Source: Candidatus Bathyarchaeota archaeon (GTDB lineage: Archaea; Thermoproteota; Bathyarchaeia; TCS64). From it: 14,157 bases of DNA. Location of the stretch: contig JAUWLH010000023.1 of assembly GCA_030613835.1 (NCBI GenBank), positions 1 through 14,157 of the forward strand. Direction: 5' to 3'. Under the pieces are notes generated by a model. It was not told the DNA's origin, did not search any database, and was given only the letters and a program-made list of their open reading frames with translations. Shown here piece by piece: positions 1 through 5,704 of this stretch. Within the stretch, counting starts at the first letter, position 1; each line of letters begins with the position of its first letter. Both the position numbers and the translations under genes were made by a program.

Positions 1-33
1 CCTTAACACAGGGATAATAAATACCTTTTGTAT

Positions 34-39
34 AAAAAA
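34..39 (-). terminator. T-run terminator after tRNA-Arg
   Basis: On the minus strand six T residues follow three bases after the encoded CCA of tRNA-Arg. Archaeal transcription commonly ends at such T-runs without a hairpin. This is inferred from position and composition only. Confidence 0.4.
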
Positions 40-41
40 TT

Positions 42-119
42 TGGCGAGCCCGGGGGGATTCGAACCCTCGTTCTCCGGATTAGAAGTCCGGTGCCTTATC
101 CATGCTTGGCCACGGGCTC
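42..119 (-). tRNA. tRNA-Arg (anticodon UCU), CCA encoded
   Basis: A full cloverleaf can be drawn on the minus strand. The acceptor arms GAGCCCG and CGGGCTC pair over 7 bp. The anticodon stem CCGGA/TCCGG carries loop CTTCTAA, so the anticodon is TCT, reading AGA. The T loop is TTCGAAT. The discriminator is G and the 3' CCA is encoded in the DNA. One oddity is an A·C mismatch at the second pair of the T stem (GAGGG against CCCCC). No intron is present. A TATA-like box about 26 bases upstream suggests its own promoter, although it could also be read through from rps27ae. Confidence 0.95.
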
Positions 120-143
120 TCCTCAGTGGTTAGTTAGCATGTT

Positions 144-152
144 CAATTTAAG
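144..152 (-). promoter_or_regulatory. TATA-like box of tRNA-Arg
   Basis: CTTAAATTG on the minus strand is centred about 29 bases before the tRNA 5' end. This is a usual archaeal TATA spacing for a tRNA gene with a very short leader. Confidence 0.45.
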
Positions 153-201
153 AGTTTCATGGGGTGCCTAGAAATTGGTAAAATTGTTATTGGAATGGAG
201 G

Positions 202-360
202 TTACCTTTTCTTGAAGATGGTGTAACCGCACTTTCCGCAGGCGTACCTGTCACCGTGGTCGGCCATGAAGTATCCACGTCCACACCTGTTGCAGAATGG
301 GCGCTTTCGCTCCAGTTTACCGTCCTTGATCTCATAGTGCTTGCTTATTGTGTCTGACAT
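202..360 (-). CDS. rps27ae: 30S ribosomal protein S27ae
   Basis: This 52-residue protein is the small-subunit ribosomal protein eS31 (S27ae), which in eukaryotes is made as a ubiquitin fusion and in archaea is free-standing. The sequence starts MSDTISKHYE and contains a zinc ribbon with cysteine pairs at C23/C26 and C41/C44, ending GYTIFKKR. Length and motif spacing fit archaeal S27ae. The ATG at 360 lies two bases after the rps24e stop codon, so the two genes are almost certainly co-translated from one mRNA. This pair, in this order, is conserved in many archaea. Confidence 0.95.
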   Translation of the reverse strand: MSDTISKHYEIKDGKLERKRPFCNRCGRGYFMADHGDRYACGKCGYTIFKKR

Positions 361-362
361 TA

Positions 363-710
363 CTATTCCTCCACTGGCTCCTCAGCTGGCGCTTCCTCAG
401 CCTTTGGTTCTGGCTCTGGTTCGGGCGCGGGTGGGGCCGCTTTCTGGTTCCTCTCGATTATGTATTTGGGCTCTACGATCAGGGCTTGCTCGGGGGCATC
501 ATAGATGTGAGCCTTGCCCACTGATGTGTGAGTGCCGCTTAGGGTCTTGATCTCCCGTACATAGACCTGGTTTAGCTCAACGCGTAGCGCGACCGCCAGA
601 TCGATCCTCACCGAACTCCTTGTCGGTGTGACGGGCTGCTCGACCTTGAACTCCACTTCCTGCCTGTTGAACAGGGGGTTCTTCCTAACTGATGTTAAGT
701 CTAGTTTCAA
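363..710 (-). CDS. rps24e: 30S ribosomal protein S24e
   Basis: This 115-residue protein is eS24, a component of the small ribosomal subunit. The N-terminal part (about residues 1-85) has the family pattern: a basic RKNPLFNRQEVEF start, a PTRSSVR segment, and a later GTHTSVGKAHIYDAPEQAL segment. The last 25 or so residues are a low-complexity tail rich in Pro, Glu and Ala, which is a lineage-specific extension and probably disordered. It is the first gene of an rps24e-rps27ae pair. Upstream it has a strong TATA-like box (885-895) and a folded RNA segment (742-849), so its mRNA may carry a structured leader of about 150 bases. The start is the first in-frame ATG and keeps the family N-terminus. 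Confidence 0.93.
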   Translation of the reverse strand: MKLDLTSVRKNPLFNRQEVEFKVEQPVTPTRSSVRIDLAVALRVELNQVYVREIKTLSGTHTSVGKAHIYDAPEQALIVEPKYIIERNQKAAPPAPEPEPEPKAEEAPAEEPVEE

Positions 711-741
711 TGTCTTTTCCTCTGTGTGTGTAAAAGTCCAC

Positions 742-849
742 GGTCAACCTTCTCCGTCTCCTCTGTCAGGGCCTCACGGCCCGGCCTTCACCGGTTGCCC
801 TTGGGCAATTTCTAGAGCCGGTTGGCGTTAGCCATACTGAGGAATGACC
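742..849 (-). ncRNA. Unclassified structured RNA or leader upstream of rps24e
   Basis: This 108-base intergenic segment folds into a closed multi-branch structure. The ends pair (GGTCA 742-746 with TGACC 845-849), as do TCCTC 759-763 and GAGGA 839-843. Inside are three hairpins: GGGCC/GGCCC (769-782), whose loop on the minus strand is GTGA, a GNRA tetraloop; ACCGG/CCGGT (790-794 with 818-822) enclosing TTGCC/GGCAA (795-808); and TGGC/GCCA (823-834). The GNRA loop and a TATA-like box 41 bases upstream favour the minus strand. It could be a 5' leader of rps24e controlling ribosomal protein synthesis or a separate RNA processed from it. It does not match tRNA, 5S, SRP or RNase P consensus motifs that I know. 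Confidence 0.55.
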
Positions 850-884
850 AATGATCCTCTTATCAGCAACAAACAACCCAGAGC

Positions 885-895
885 CTATTTTTAAG
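885..895 (-). promoter_or_regulatory. TATA-like box for the rps24e leader
   Basis: CTTAAAAATAG on the minus strand is centred near 890, predicting transcription from about 864, shortly before the folded RNA begins at 849. It lies in the gap between dpck and rps24e, so rps24e-rps27ae probably has a promoter separate from the rpo7 operon. Confidence 0.5.
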
Positions 896-907
896 GGTTG
901 CCAAGAG

Positions 908-1399
908 TTATTGATCCTGTGCTTCCTGCATGGAAGCCATGAAATCCCTTGCCCAGGTCTTGTTCTTCTCGGTAAGAGTGATTACCACCATTCCCTCCCT
1001 TGGCTGACCGTACACTATCACAGACCCCTCGGGTAGGTACGCCATTAGAGGCAGCACGAGGAGGTCCTCCTCACCGTCCGCTACGAGCCTGAATCCGCTG
1101 TCGTGCTCAAGTGCCCCATATAACGCTCTCTGGGACTCGGCAGTGATGGTACCCGGGGGGTTGCTCACGGACAGGTGCTCGCAATTGAACTCGATGGGGT
1201 CGATATCCTGTCTCATGATCCTGTGGTCGACCACAGCGATCTCGGGGTAAATCCCGGCGTCAAGAATGTTCGATGTTACGTAATCGCCCACCGTCGCGAA
1301 GTAGGGGGGCTTGTTCTCCTCAAGGAATTTCTTGAGTCGCTTGACGTTGTCTGATATATCCGCTGGCCATAGCTCACCCAGCGGGTCTTTCAAATCCAT
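908..1399 (-). CDS. GTP-dependent dephospho-CoA kinase (DUF359)
   Basis: The 163-residue product belongs to the archaeal DUF359 family, known as GTP-dependent dephospho-CoA kinase, which phosphorylates dephospho-CoA in the last step of coenzyme A synthesis. Family signatures are visible: VGDYVTSNILDAG (about residues 37-49), PEIAVVDHRIMRQ (52-64), NPPGTIT (80-86), GEEDLLVLPL (109-118) and VIVYGQPREGMVVI (127-140). ATG 1399 is the only usual start in the open frame. The N-terminus is slightly short for the family, and the frame stays open upstream into spt4 without another start codon. It sits 59 bases after spt4, in the place where this gene is found next to spt4 and rps24e in many archaea. 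Confidence 0.9.
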   Translation of the reverse strand: MDLKDPLGELWPADISDNVKRLKKFLEENKPPYFATVGDYVTSNILDAGIYPEIAVVDHRIMRQDIDPIEFNCEHLSVSNPPGTITAESQRALYGALEHDSGFRLVADGEEDLLVLPLMAYLPEGSVIVYGQPREGMVVITLTEKNKTWARDFMASMQEAQDQ

Positions 1400-1458
1400 A
1401 CGCTTCTCTTTCTGAAGAATTAGGTCCCTAAACTCAAAAGTCCGCGTAGGCCTCGCCT

Positions 1459-1638
1459 CTATCTGATCTTCAGGGCATAATTGCCCTGTTCTTTTGTCTC
1501 CAGTTTCTCGGCAAGGATGCTGTTTTCAGGGTCAACGACCACCAGGAGCCCACTGTAATCATCGCTGAACTCGGTGTTCTTACACACTGGGCAGACTTGG
1601 GCATCGTTTATGTTCTTGCAGTGCCTGCATGCCCTCAT
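1459..1638 (-). CDS. spt4: Transcription elongation factor Spt4
   Basis: This 59-residue protein (formerly RpoE'') partners Spt5/NusG on RNA polymerase to support elongation. It starts MRACRHCKNI and carries a zinc ribbon, C4xxC7 and C16xxC19, followed by the Spt4 core ending GNYALKIR. Its ATG overlaps the stop of rpo7 in an ATGA arrangement (4 bases), indicating translational coupling. Length and cysteine pattern match archaeal Spt4 well. Confidence 0.94.
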   Translation of the reverse strand: MRACRHCKNINDAQVCPVCKNTEFSDDYSGLLVVVDPENSILAEKLETKEQGNYALKIR

Positions 1639-2207
1639 TCAGCTTCCGCCTCCGGTTTGGTCCCACCAGTGAGATCATCGTTGATCCAGTCAAGCTTGCC
1701 AAGCATCGGCTGCCTCGCAGTGACTCCGATCTTGCCGCTGCTGCGTCCCCTCGGGAAGCTCACGGCGACTATCCTTACCCTGAAGGTGTCTCCTCTGCTG
1801 ATTTTCCTGCCGCTCTCCTTGCCCAGGAGCACGCCCTGGCGCTCATCGTAGCTGATGAAATCGTCCATGAGCTGGCTGACATGTAAAAGCGCGTCGACTG
1901 GTCCGATCCTGAGGAATGTACCAAAGTCCGCGACCTCGACTACCTCTCCCTCGATGACCTCTTGGAGCTGCGGGTAGAACGCTAGGATATCGAATGATAC
2001 CGGGTGGTGGGTCCCACCGTCCCCTGGAATAATCCTGCCGTATGGGTTTACCTCTAGGTGAATGACGCTGATGATATAGCCAAGTTCCTCATCCACGAGT
2101 CCCTCATACTTGCTGCGAAGCTCCTGATAGGCTGCTTCCTGAAGTGGTTCACCGAACTTTCTTGGGTCGATGCGTATCGTATCCTTAAGTGTTATGAGGT
2201 TAAACAT
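1635..2207 (-). CDS. rpoE1: DNA-directed RNA polymerase subunit Rpo7 (RpoE')
   Basis: This 190-residue protein is the archaeal counterpart of eukaryotic Rpb7. With Rpo4 it forms the stalk of RNA polymerase that binds nascent RNA and aids initiation. The N-terminal RNP-like domain (residues 1-80) starts MFNLITLKDTIRIDP. The C-terminal S1/OB domain (about 80-180) includes GEVVEVADFGTFLRIGPVDALLHVSQ, here spanning residues 87 to 112 with the FGTFLRIG core. It leads the rpo7-spt4 pair and overlaps spt4 by 4 bases. A TATA-like box near 2237-2245 lies inside an inverted repeat. Confidence 0.95.
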   Translation of the reverse strand: MFNLITLKDTIRIDPRKFGEPLQEAAYQELRSKYEGLVDEELGYIISVIHLEVNPYGRIIPGDGGTHHPVSFDILAFYPQLQEVIEGEVVEVADFGTFLRIGPVDALLHVSQLMDDFISYDERQGVLLGKESGRKISRGDTFRVRIVAVSFPRGRSSGKIGVTARQPMLGKLDWINDDLTGGTKPEAEAE

Positions 2208-2234
2208 GGCTTCGCCTCAGCTATATAGAGTGGA

Positions 2235-2262
2235 TTGATAAAAACATTCTTGATTTTATCAA
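2235..2262. repeat. Inverted repeat between gfcR and rpo7
   Basis: TTGATAAAA (2235-2243) and TTTTATCAA (2254-2262) are perfect 9-base arms around a 10-base spacer. The repeat covers the gfcR stop codon (2259-2261) and, on the minus strand, the T-rich TGTTTTTATC likely to serve as the rpo7 TATA box. It may act as a gfcR terminator hairpin, as an operator for rpo7, or both. Confidence 0.6.
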
Positions 2263-2984
2263 ATTTCTATGAGCACCTCGAAACTGTACTTACTAATGAT
2301 GTTTCCGAGATACTCTTTCCATTCATCACCAACTGTAACTAGGACGTAGATGCCCGCGATGTCCGCGCGCTGGTTCCTCACCAGATCGACAAGCGCCTGA
2401 ACAGTCTCTCCGCTCCTCACAACATCATCGATGATGAGGATGCTGTCCTTCTTCCTGATGCTGGTCTTGGGAACGTAGAGGGTCTTCCTCATGGCGCTTC
2501 CCCGGGGGATAAACGTCTCCTCTATGAACTCGTTGATGCCAACCTCCTTGTTGTCCTTGGCGATGATGAGGTCGATGTCCAATAGGTTCGCGACCAGTGT
2601 GGAGCAGGGGATGCCGTCCACGGCTGCCGTCAAAATCTTCGTGACCCGCCTGCCAGCAAACTTTTCCATGGCATAATTGCTCATAATCTTGAGCCATGTG
2701 ATCTCGCTGACCAAAGGTGTGTTATCAAAATAGCCATCCTCGTCGAACATTATACGTTTCTTAAGAGCGTCCTTGATGTTTGTGATCTCAGTGAGCATTT
2801 CGTAAAGTCCTTGTGCTCGTTGATAACTGGGGAGGACGTGTCCGCGCATGTAACGGCTTAAAATCGGTGGACTCAAGCCTAGCATATCGCTAAGCTCCTG
2901 GTAGGTGTGGGTTTCGCTTGCTACCTTGAGCAAGTCAGTGATCATCATACGGTATTTTAATTCCCTAACTCTTGTCTCAGCCAT
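2259..2984 (-). CDS. gfcR: GfcR-type HTH-phosphoribosyltransferase regulator
   Basis: The 241-residue protein joins an N-terminal helix-turn-helix (about residues 13-55, with TYQELSDMLGLSPPILSRYM) to a type I phosphoribosyltransferase fold (about 85-241). The PRPP-binding loop is ILIIDDVVRSGET at 182-194. This architecture is that of archaeal GfcR, a PRPP- and purine-sensing transcription regulator, rather than of a metabolic PRTase. I infer control of purine or one-carbon genes but see no targets in the window. It is preceded at 21 bases by tRNA-Lys on the same strand with a purine-rich ribosome site (GGAAGGGGA) between them, so the two may share a transcript. The start ATG gives the expected N-terminus. 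Confidence 0.85.
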   Translation of the reverse strand: MAETRVRELKYRMMITDLLKVASETHTYQELSDMLGLSPPILSRYMRGHVLPSYQRAQGLYEMLTEITNIKDALKKRIMFDEDGYFDNTPLVSEITWLKIMSNYAMEKFAGRRVTKILTAAVDGIPCSTLVANLLDIDLIIAKDNKEVGINEFIEETFIPRGSAMRKTLYVPKTSIRKKDSILIIDDVVRSGETVQALVDLVRNQRADIAGIYVLVTVGDEWKEYLGNIISKYSFEVLIEI

Positions 2985-3005
2985 ATCTTCCCCTTCCTTT
3001 GAACT

Positions 3006-3102
3006 TGGCGGGCCTGAAGGGATTCGAACCCTTGGCCAACGGCTTTCTTTGACCGTCGTGGTCTTAAAAGGCCGATGCTCTACCTTGCTGAGCTACAGGC
3101 CC
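3006..3102 (-). tRNA. tRNA-Lys (anticodon UUU) with a 20-base intron, CCA encoded
   Basis: The exons give a complete cloverleaf: acceptor GGGCCTG/CAGGCCC, D arm GCTC...GAGC, anticodon loop CTTTTAA (anticodon TTT) and T arm AAGGG-TTCGAAT-CCCTT. The discriminator is G and the CCA is encoded. The anticodon stem is CGGC/GCCG closed by a U·U mismatch at 27-43. A 20-base intron interrupts the gene at the canonical 37/38 position. A TATA-like box sits about 28 bases upstream. gfcR begins 21 bases downstream with no T-run between. Confidence 0.95.
3045..3064 (-). other. tRNA-Lys intron with bulge-helix-bulge motif
   Basis: The precursor forms an archaeal splicing motif. The exon bases CTTT (positions 32-35) pair with AAAG of the intron as a 4-bp helix. 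It is flanked by 3-base bulges TAA and AAA, and an inner stem GACC/GGTC has loop ACGAC. Cutting between the second and third base of each bulge removes exactly 20 bases between positions 37 and 38. This is the textbook substrate of archaeal tRNA splicing endonuclease. Confidence 0.93.
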
Positions 3103-3124
3103 AATCTTTCAAGACGTTAACCCA

Positions 3125-3133
3125 TTTATATCA
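3125..3133 (-). promoter_or_regulatory. TATA-like box of tRNA-Lys
   Basis: TGATATAAA on the minus strand is centred about 27 bases before the tRNA-Lys 5' end, an ordinary archaeal TATA position. Confidence 0.5.
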
Positions 3134-3152
3134 ACAGTATATTTAACTGTTG
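3132..3152. repeat. Inverted repeat beside the tRNA-Lys promoter
   Basis: CAACAGT (3132-3138) and ACTGTTG (3146-3152) are perfect 7-base arms around a 7-base AT spacer. They lie directly upstream of, and touch, the tRNA-Lys TATA box, so this is a candidate operator for the tRNA-Lys/gfcR transcript. That role is inference. Confidence 0.5.
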
Positions 3153-3338
3153 TTCGTTTTGCCTCGTTTGTTTAATATATGTACGAATAACGCAAAAAAG
3201 AGCCTCAATTAGGACTAAATAAGCCACAATAGAAGCTTTTCATGCAAGCGTTTAGAATAAAATGAGTAAGGTAAAAAGGGGGTACAGCGCCCCTAGTTTT
3301 GTAAAAACAAGCGTATGCAATGAACGTTGCAATCCTAA

Positions 3339-3349
3339 GTTTTATTAAA
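3339..3349 (+). promoter_or_regulatory. TATA-like box of tRNA-Gly
   Basis: GTTTTATTAAA is centred about 32 bases before tRNA-Gly, fitting transcription from about 3371. Confidence 0.45.
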
Positions 3350-3375
3350 AGGAGGGGCATCAATCGAGTTACCTA

Positions 3376-3449
3376 GCGACTATGGTCTAATGGTATGATC
3401 TCAGCTTCCCAAGCTGATGACCCGGGTTCGATTCCCGGTAGTCGCACCA
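3376..3449 (+). tRNA. tRNA-Gly (anticodon CCC), CCA encoded
   Basis: The acceptor arms GCGACTA/TAGTCGC pair perfectly. The anticodon stem TCAGC/GCTGA has loop TTCCCAA, so the anticodon is CCC. The T arm is CCGGG-TTCGATT-CCCGG. The discriminator is A, followed by an encoded CCA. There is no intron. Open frames drawn across it on the other strand are not genes. Confidence 0.95.
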
Positions 3450-3521
3450 ATAATTTCTCGGAAGATATAAAATTGGATTCAGACGATTCCGGTGCTGTGC
3501 GCGCTCGCTGAACAAGATATT

Positions 3522-3601
3522 ATGCCCAACTGCGGAGAGGAGTTCACGTGGTAGAGGAGTACAATCACTGGTATTGCTATAGCTGTGAGAAATACCTCTA
3601 G
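3522..3601 (+). pseudogene. Remnant of a zinc-ribbon protein
   Basis: Two short frames together resemble a small zinc ribbon. MPNCGEEFTW is read from 3522 to a TAG at 3552. The next frame, from GTG 3548 to TAG 3599, reads VVEEYNHWYCYSCEKYL. Joined, they keep CG and CYSC knuckles and the WYCY motif common in small archaeal zinc-ribbon proteins. A single-base shift separates the halves, and the expected first cysteine is missing. It is probably a decayed fragment rather than a functional peptide. It starts a run of three zinc-ribbon genes. Confidence 0.5.
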
Positions 3602-3651
3602 TTTTCCCCATGTTTCATTAATTTCAATACACCAGAGAGTTTGAGATCACT

Positions 3652-4255
3652 ATGCCATTCTGTAGTAACTGTGGTTCACAGCTCATTGAGGGGCACAAGT
3701 TCTATAACAATTGTGGAACCCCCCTGCAGTCCTCGGCACCACAACAGTAGTACATCACCGCAACCTCAGCTACCAGCGCAGCCAACTTACCAGCCACAGC
3801 CGGTACCGCAAGGTGAGCGATTACTAGCATCATAGAGCAATGCAAAAACGGTTTCCCCCGTGAACACATTCACCCTTTTCCTTACAGACCAGAGGATCAT
3901 AGTGGCGAAGACTGGAGGACTCGGGGCAAACTTCACCGCAGCGGGCGCGGCAGGTGGTGGGCTCATCGGGGCTGGCCTCAACGCGCATTCATCTGGAGGG
4001 ATATCTAAGAAGACAAACGAGTATTACTCCATGACCCCGGGCCAGATGCTTGGAAAGGACAAGAAGAACTTTAAGATCCATTACGCCGGCGTTCAGAGCG
4101 TCGAGATGAAGCAGCCTAGGGTCATCGGGCAGGGCGAGGTAAAGTTCAAGACATCTGGAAAGGACAAAAGGTTCATGCTGGACACATCAAAGGAGATATT
4201 CAGCACCTACATGGCCTCCCTGCAACAGGCACTCCCCAGCAGGGTCTTGAAGTAA
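3652..4255 (+). pseudogene. Broken zinc-ribbon / Gln-Pro linker / C-terminal domain protein
   Basis: The pieces line up as one former protein. Residues MPFCSNCGSQLIEGHKFYNNCGTPL are read from 3652, but this frame stops at 3748. A +1 shift near 3745 moves into a Pro/Gln-rich linker (PQPQLPAQPTYQPQPVPQ) ending GERLLAS at an in-frame TAG (3833-3835). The same frame then continues SNAKTVSPVNTFTLFLTDQRIIVAKTGG and on to 4255. The third ribbon cysteine is replaced by Tyr. The C-terminal 131 residues stay open from a GTG at 3860 and resemble small membrane-associated or PH-like archaeal domains that follow zinc ribbons. That piece might still be expressed alone. I infer recent inactivation by one frameshift and one stop codon, or sequencing error. 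Confidence 0.65.
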
Positions 4256-4321
4256 CACTTTTCTATTACAAATATCCCATTTCTCGACATGCATAACCCC
4301 ACCCCGTTACGCTAGCGATAT

Positions 4322-4333
4322 GTTTTAATTATA
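4322..4333 (+). promoter_or_regulatory. TATA-like box of the DUF4342 gene
   Basis: GTTTTAATTATA is centred about 25 bases before ATG 4353, predicting a leaderless mRNA starting at the ATG. This decides the start against the in-frame GTG at 4335, which would lie upstream of the transcript. Confidence 0.5.
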
Positions 4334-4352
4334 GGTGTGGAAATCAATAACC

Positions 4353-4682
4353 ATGCAATACTGTAGAAAATGCGGAAAAGAGCAAGAGGACGACGCTAGG
4401 TACTGCTCCCAGTGCGGAACCGGCATAAGGGGCACACAGTGGGAGGACATCAATGTCAGAGCTGACGACCTACTGTCCAAGATCAAGGAGCTCATCAAGG
4501 AAGGAAACGTGACCAGGATCATCGTGCTCAACGAGCAGGAGAGACAGCTGTTTGAGATCCCTATCACACTCGCCGCCGTGGGAACGCTGATAGCGCCTCA
4601 GCTTGCCGCACTCGGTGTCATCGCAGCCCTAGTAACTCGACCCATCATCAGGATCGAGAAAAGGGTCCTCGAAGACGAGTAG
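4353..4682 (+). CDS. Zinc-ribbon protein with DUF4342-like domain
   Basis: This is a 109-residue protein from ATG 4353. An N-terminal zinc ribbon has CRKCG and CSQCG knuckles (about residues 4-24). The rest, with ADDLLSKIKELIKEGNVTRI and a hydrophobic stretch FEIPITLAAVGTLIAPQLAALGVIAALV, matches the DUF4342 pattern. The hydrophobic part could insert in or lie on a membrane. Molecular function is unknown for this family. It is the only intact member of three adjacent zinc-ribbon genes. The start is chosen from the TATA spacing. Confidence 0.75.
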   Translation: MQYCRKCGKEQEDDARYCSQCGTGIRGTQWEDINVRADDLLSKIKELIKEGNVTRIIVLNEQERQLFEIPITLAAVGTLIAPQLAALGVIAALVTRPIIRIEKRVLEDE

Positions 4683-4693
4683 CTACCCGTCAT

Positions 4694-4703
4694 CCATTTA
4701 TTT
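4694..4703 (+). promoter_or_regulatory. TATA-like box of cofE
   Basis: CCATTTATTT is centred about 26 bases before ATG 4724, so cofE is probably leaderless. Confidence 0.45.
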
Positions 4704-4723
4704 CCCCCATCCATACATATTTT

Positions 4724-5479
4724 ATGCCAGTTCAGATTTTCCCGCTAAGAGGGATGCCCATCATCAAGCCAGGGGACGACCTGGTCAAACTTACGCTTGA
4801 GGCGCTTGAGTCAATGGGAATGAGCCCCGAGGATAAGGACGTCTACGTGTACAGCCATGTCATTGTCTCCCGATCCGAGGGAAAGCTGGTTGATCTGAAC
4901 GATGTGGAGCCAAGTAGAGCAGCACTTAATTTCGCGGAGTTCACGGGCAAGGACCCCAAGATCGTTGAGGTGGTCCTCAGGGAATCCAGGGCCATAAGGA
5001 GGATGGCCCCCGGCGTGATTATTGCCGAGACCAAGCATGGATTCGTCTGCGCAAACGCAGGGGTTGACAAGTCAAATGTTCCTGGCGAGACCGTTGTTGC
5101 CCCACTGCCCGACGCCCCGGATGAGTCAGCGGCGATCATTAGGAGGAAAATTAAAGAGCGAAGTGGTTGTGATGTCGGAGTCATTGTCTGTGACACACAC
5201 GGACGCGCCCACAGGGACGGTGAGATCAACGTCACCATAGGAGCTTCCGGTTTCGAGGTCATTAAGGATAGGCGCGGAGAGAAGGATCTATTCGGTTACG
5301 AGTTGAAGGTCAAGAGAACAGCGGTTGCAGATGAACTGGCCTCTGCCGCAGAACTGGTTATAGGTCAGAGTGATGAGGCCATACCTGTCGCGTTGATTAG
5401 GGGATACGATATCGAGTTCTCCGATGAGAGCAGGGCAAGCCAGCTGGTTAGACCCAGGGAGAAGGATCTTTTCATTTAA
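4724..5479 (+). CDS. cofE: Coenzyme F420-0:L-glutamate ligase CofE
   Basis: The 251-residue protein matches CofE, which adds L-glutamates to F420-0 using GTP in the cytoplasm, completing the redox coenzyme F420. Family segments include MPVQIFPLRGMPIIKPGDDL at the start, VIVSRSEGKLVDLNDVEPS (about 47-65), FVCANAGVDKSNV (106-118), CDTHGRAHRDGEINVTIG (about 155-172) and a C-terminal region around the LIRGYDIEF motif. Length is normal for the stand-alone archaeal enzyme. It lacks the C-terminal oxidoreductase fused in actinobacterial FbiB. It stands alone between a zinc-ribbon gene and a non-coding stretch. The ATP-grasp gene at 8287 may act on the same cofactor. Confidence 0.93.
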   Translation: MPVQIFPLRGMPIIKPGDDLVKLTLEALESMGMSPEDKDVYVYSHVIVSRSEGKLVDLNDVEPSRAALNFAEFTGKDPKIVEVVLRESRAIRRMAPGVIIAETKHGFVCANAGVDKSNVPGETVVAPLPDAPDESAAIIRRKIKERSGCDVGVIVCDTHGRAHRDGEINVTIGASGFEVIKDRRGEKDLFGYELKVKRTAVADELASAAELVIGQSDEAIPVALIRGYDIEFSDESRASQLVRPREKDLFI

Positions 5480-5704
5480 TCAGGCTTTTCAACGCCCGTT
5501 AAACCTTACACGTTTATGCTAAACATCTGGGTTTCCCATTATAAAGAATTGAAATGATCCCGTCAAGATTTCCATTGTCATGTGTTCATGTGACATTATT
5601 AACTGATTTAAGTTAAAAAACGGGTACAAAACAAGCACTTCCCACGATCCGTTGACCAAAACAGACAACCCAGATTGTATATACCAATAAAACATATTAT
5701 AGCT
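5480..5704. other. Non-coding stretch after cofE
   Basis: No convincing gene is visible. Two short inverted repeats occur: TGTCA/TGACA (5576-5595) and TTAACT/AGTTAA (5599-5616). The stretch ends with the promoter of the structured RNA. Confidence 0.4.
5678..5683 (+). promoter_or_regulatory. TATA box of the 5705-5834 RNA
   Basis: TATATA is centred near 5681, 24-26 bases before the first base of the closing helix of the RNA at 5705. This matches archaeal promoter spacing. Confidence 0.55.

Larger units (their letters stand above)
3103..3375. other. AT-rich gap between divergent tRNA-Lys and tRNA-Gly
   Basis: No coding frame here looks real. The gap holds the tRNA-Lys promoter, an inverted repeat (3132-3152), a small GGGG/CCCC hairpin (3279-3293), a TGCAA/TTGCA inverted repeat near 3316-3331 and the tRNA-Gly TATA box. 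Confidence 0.5.

Noticed and set aside
2905..3120. Plus-strand open frame over gfcR start and tRNA-Lys
   Set aside because: It is antisense to a clear tRNA and the start of gfcR.
3278..3300. GGGG/CCCC hairpin followed by T residues as a terminator
   Set aside because: No plus-strand gene lies upstream for it to end; the stem is only 4 bp.
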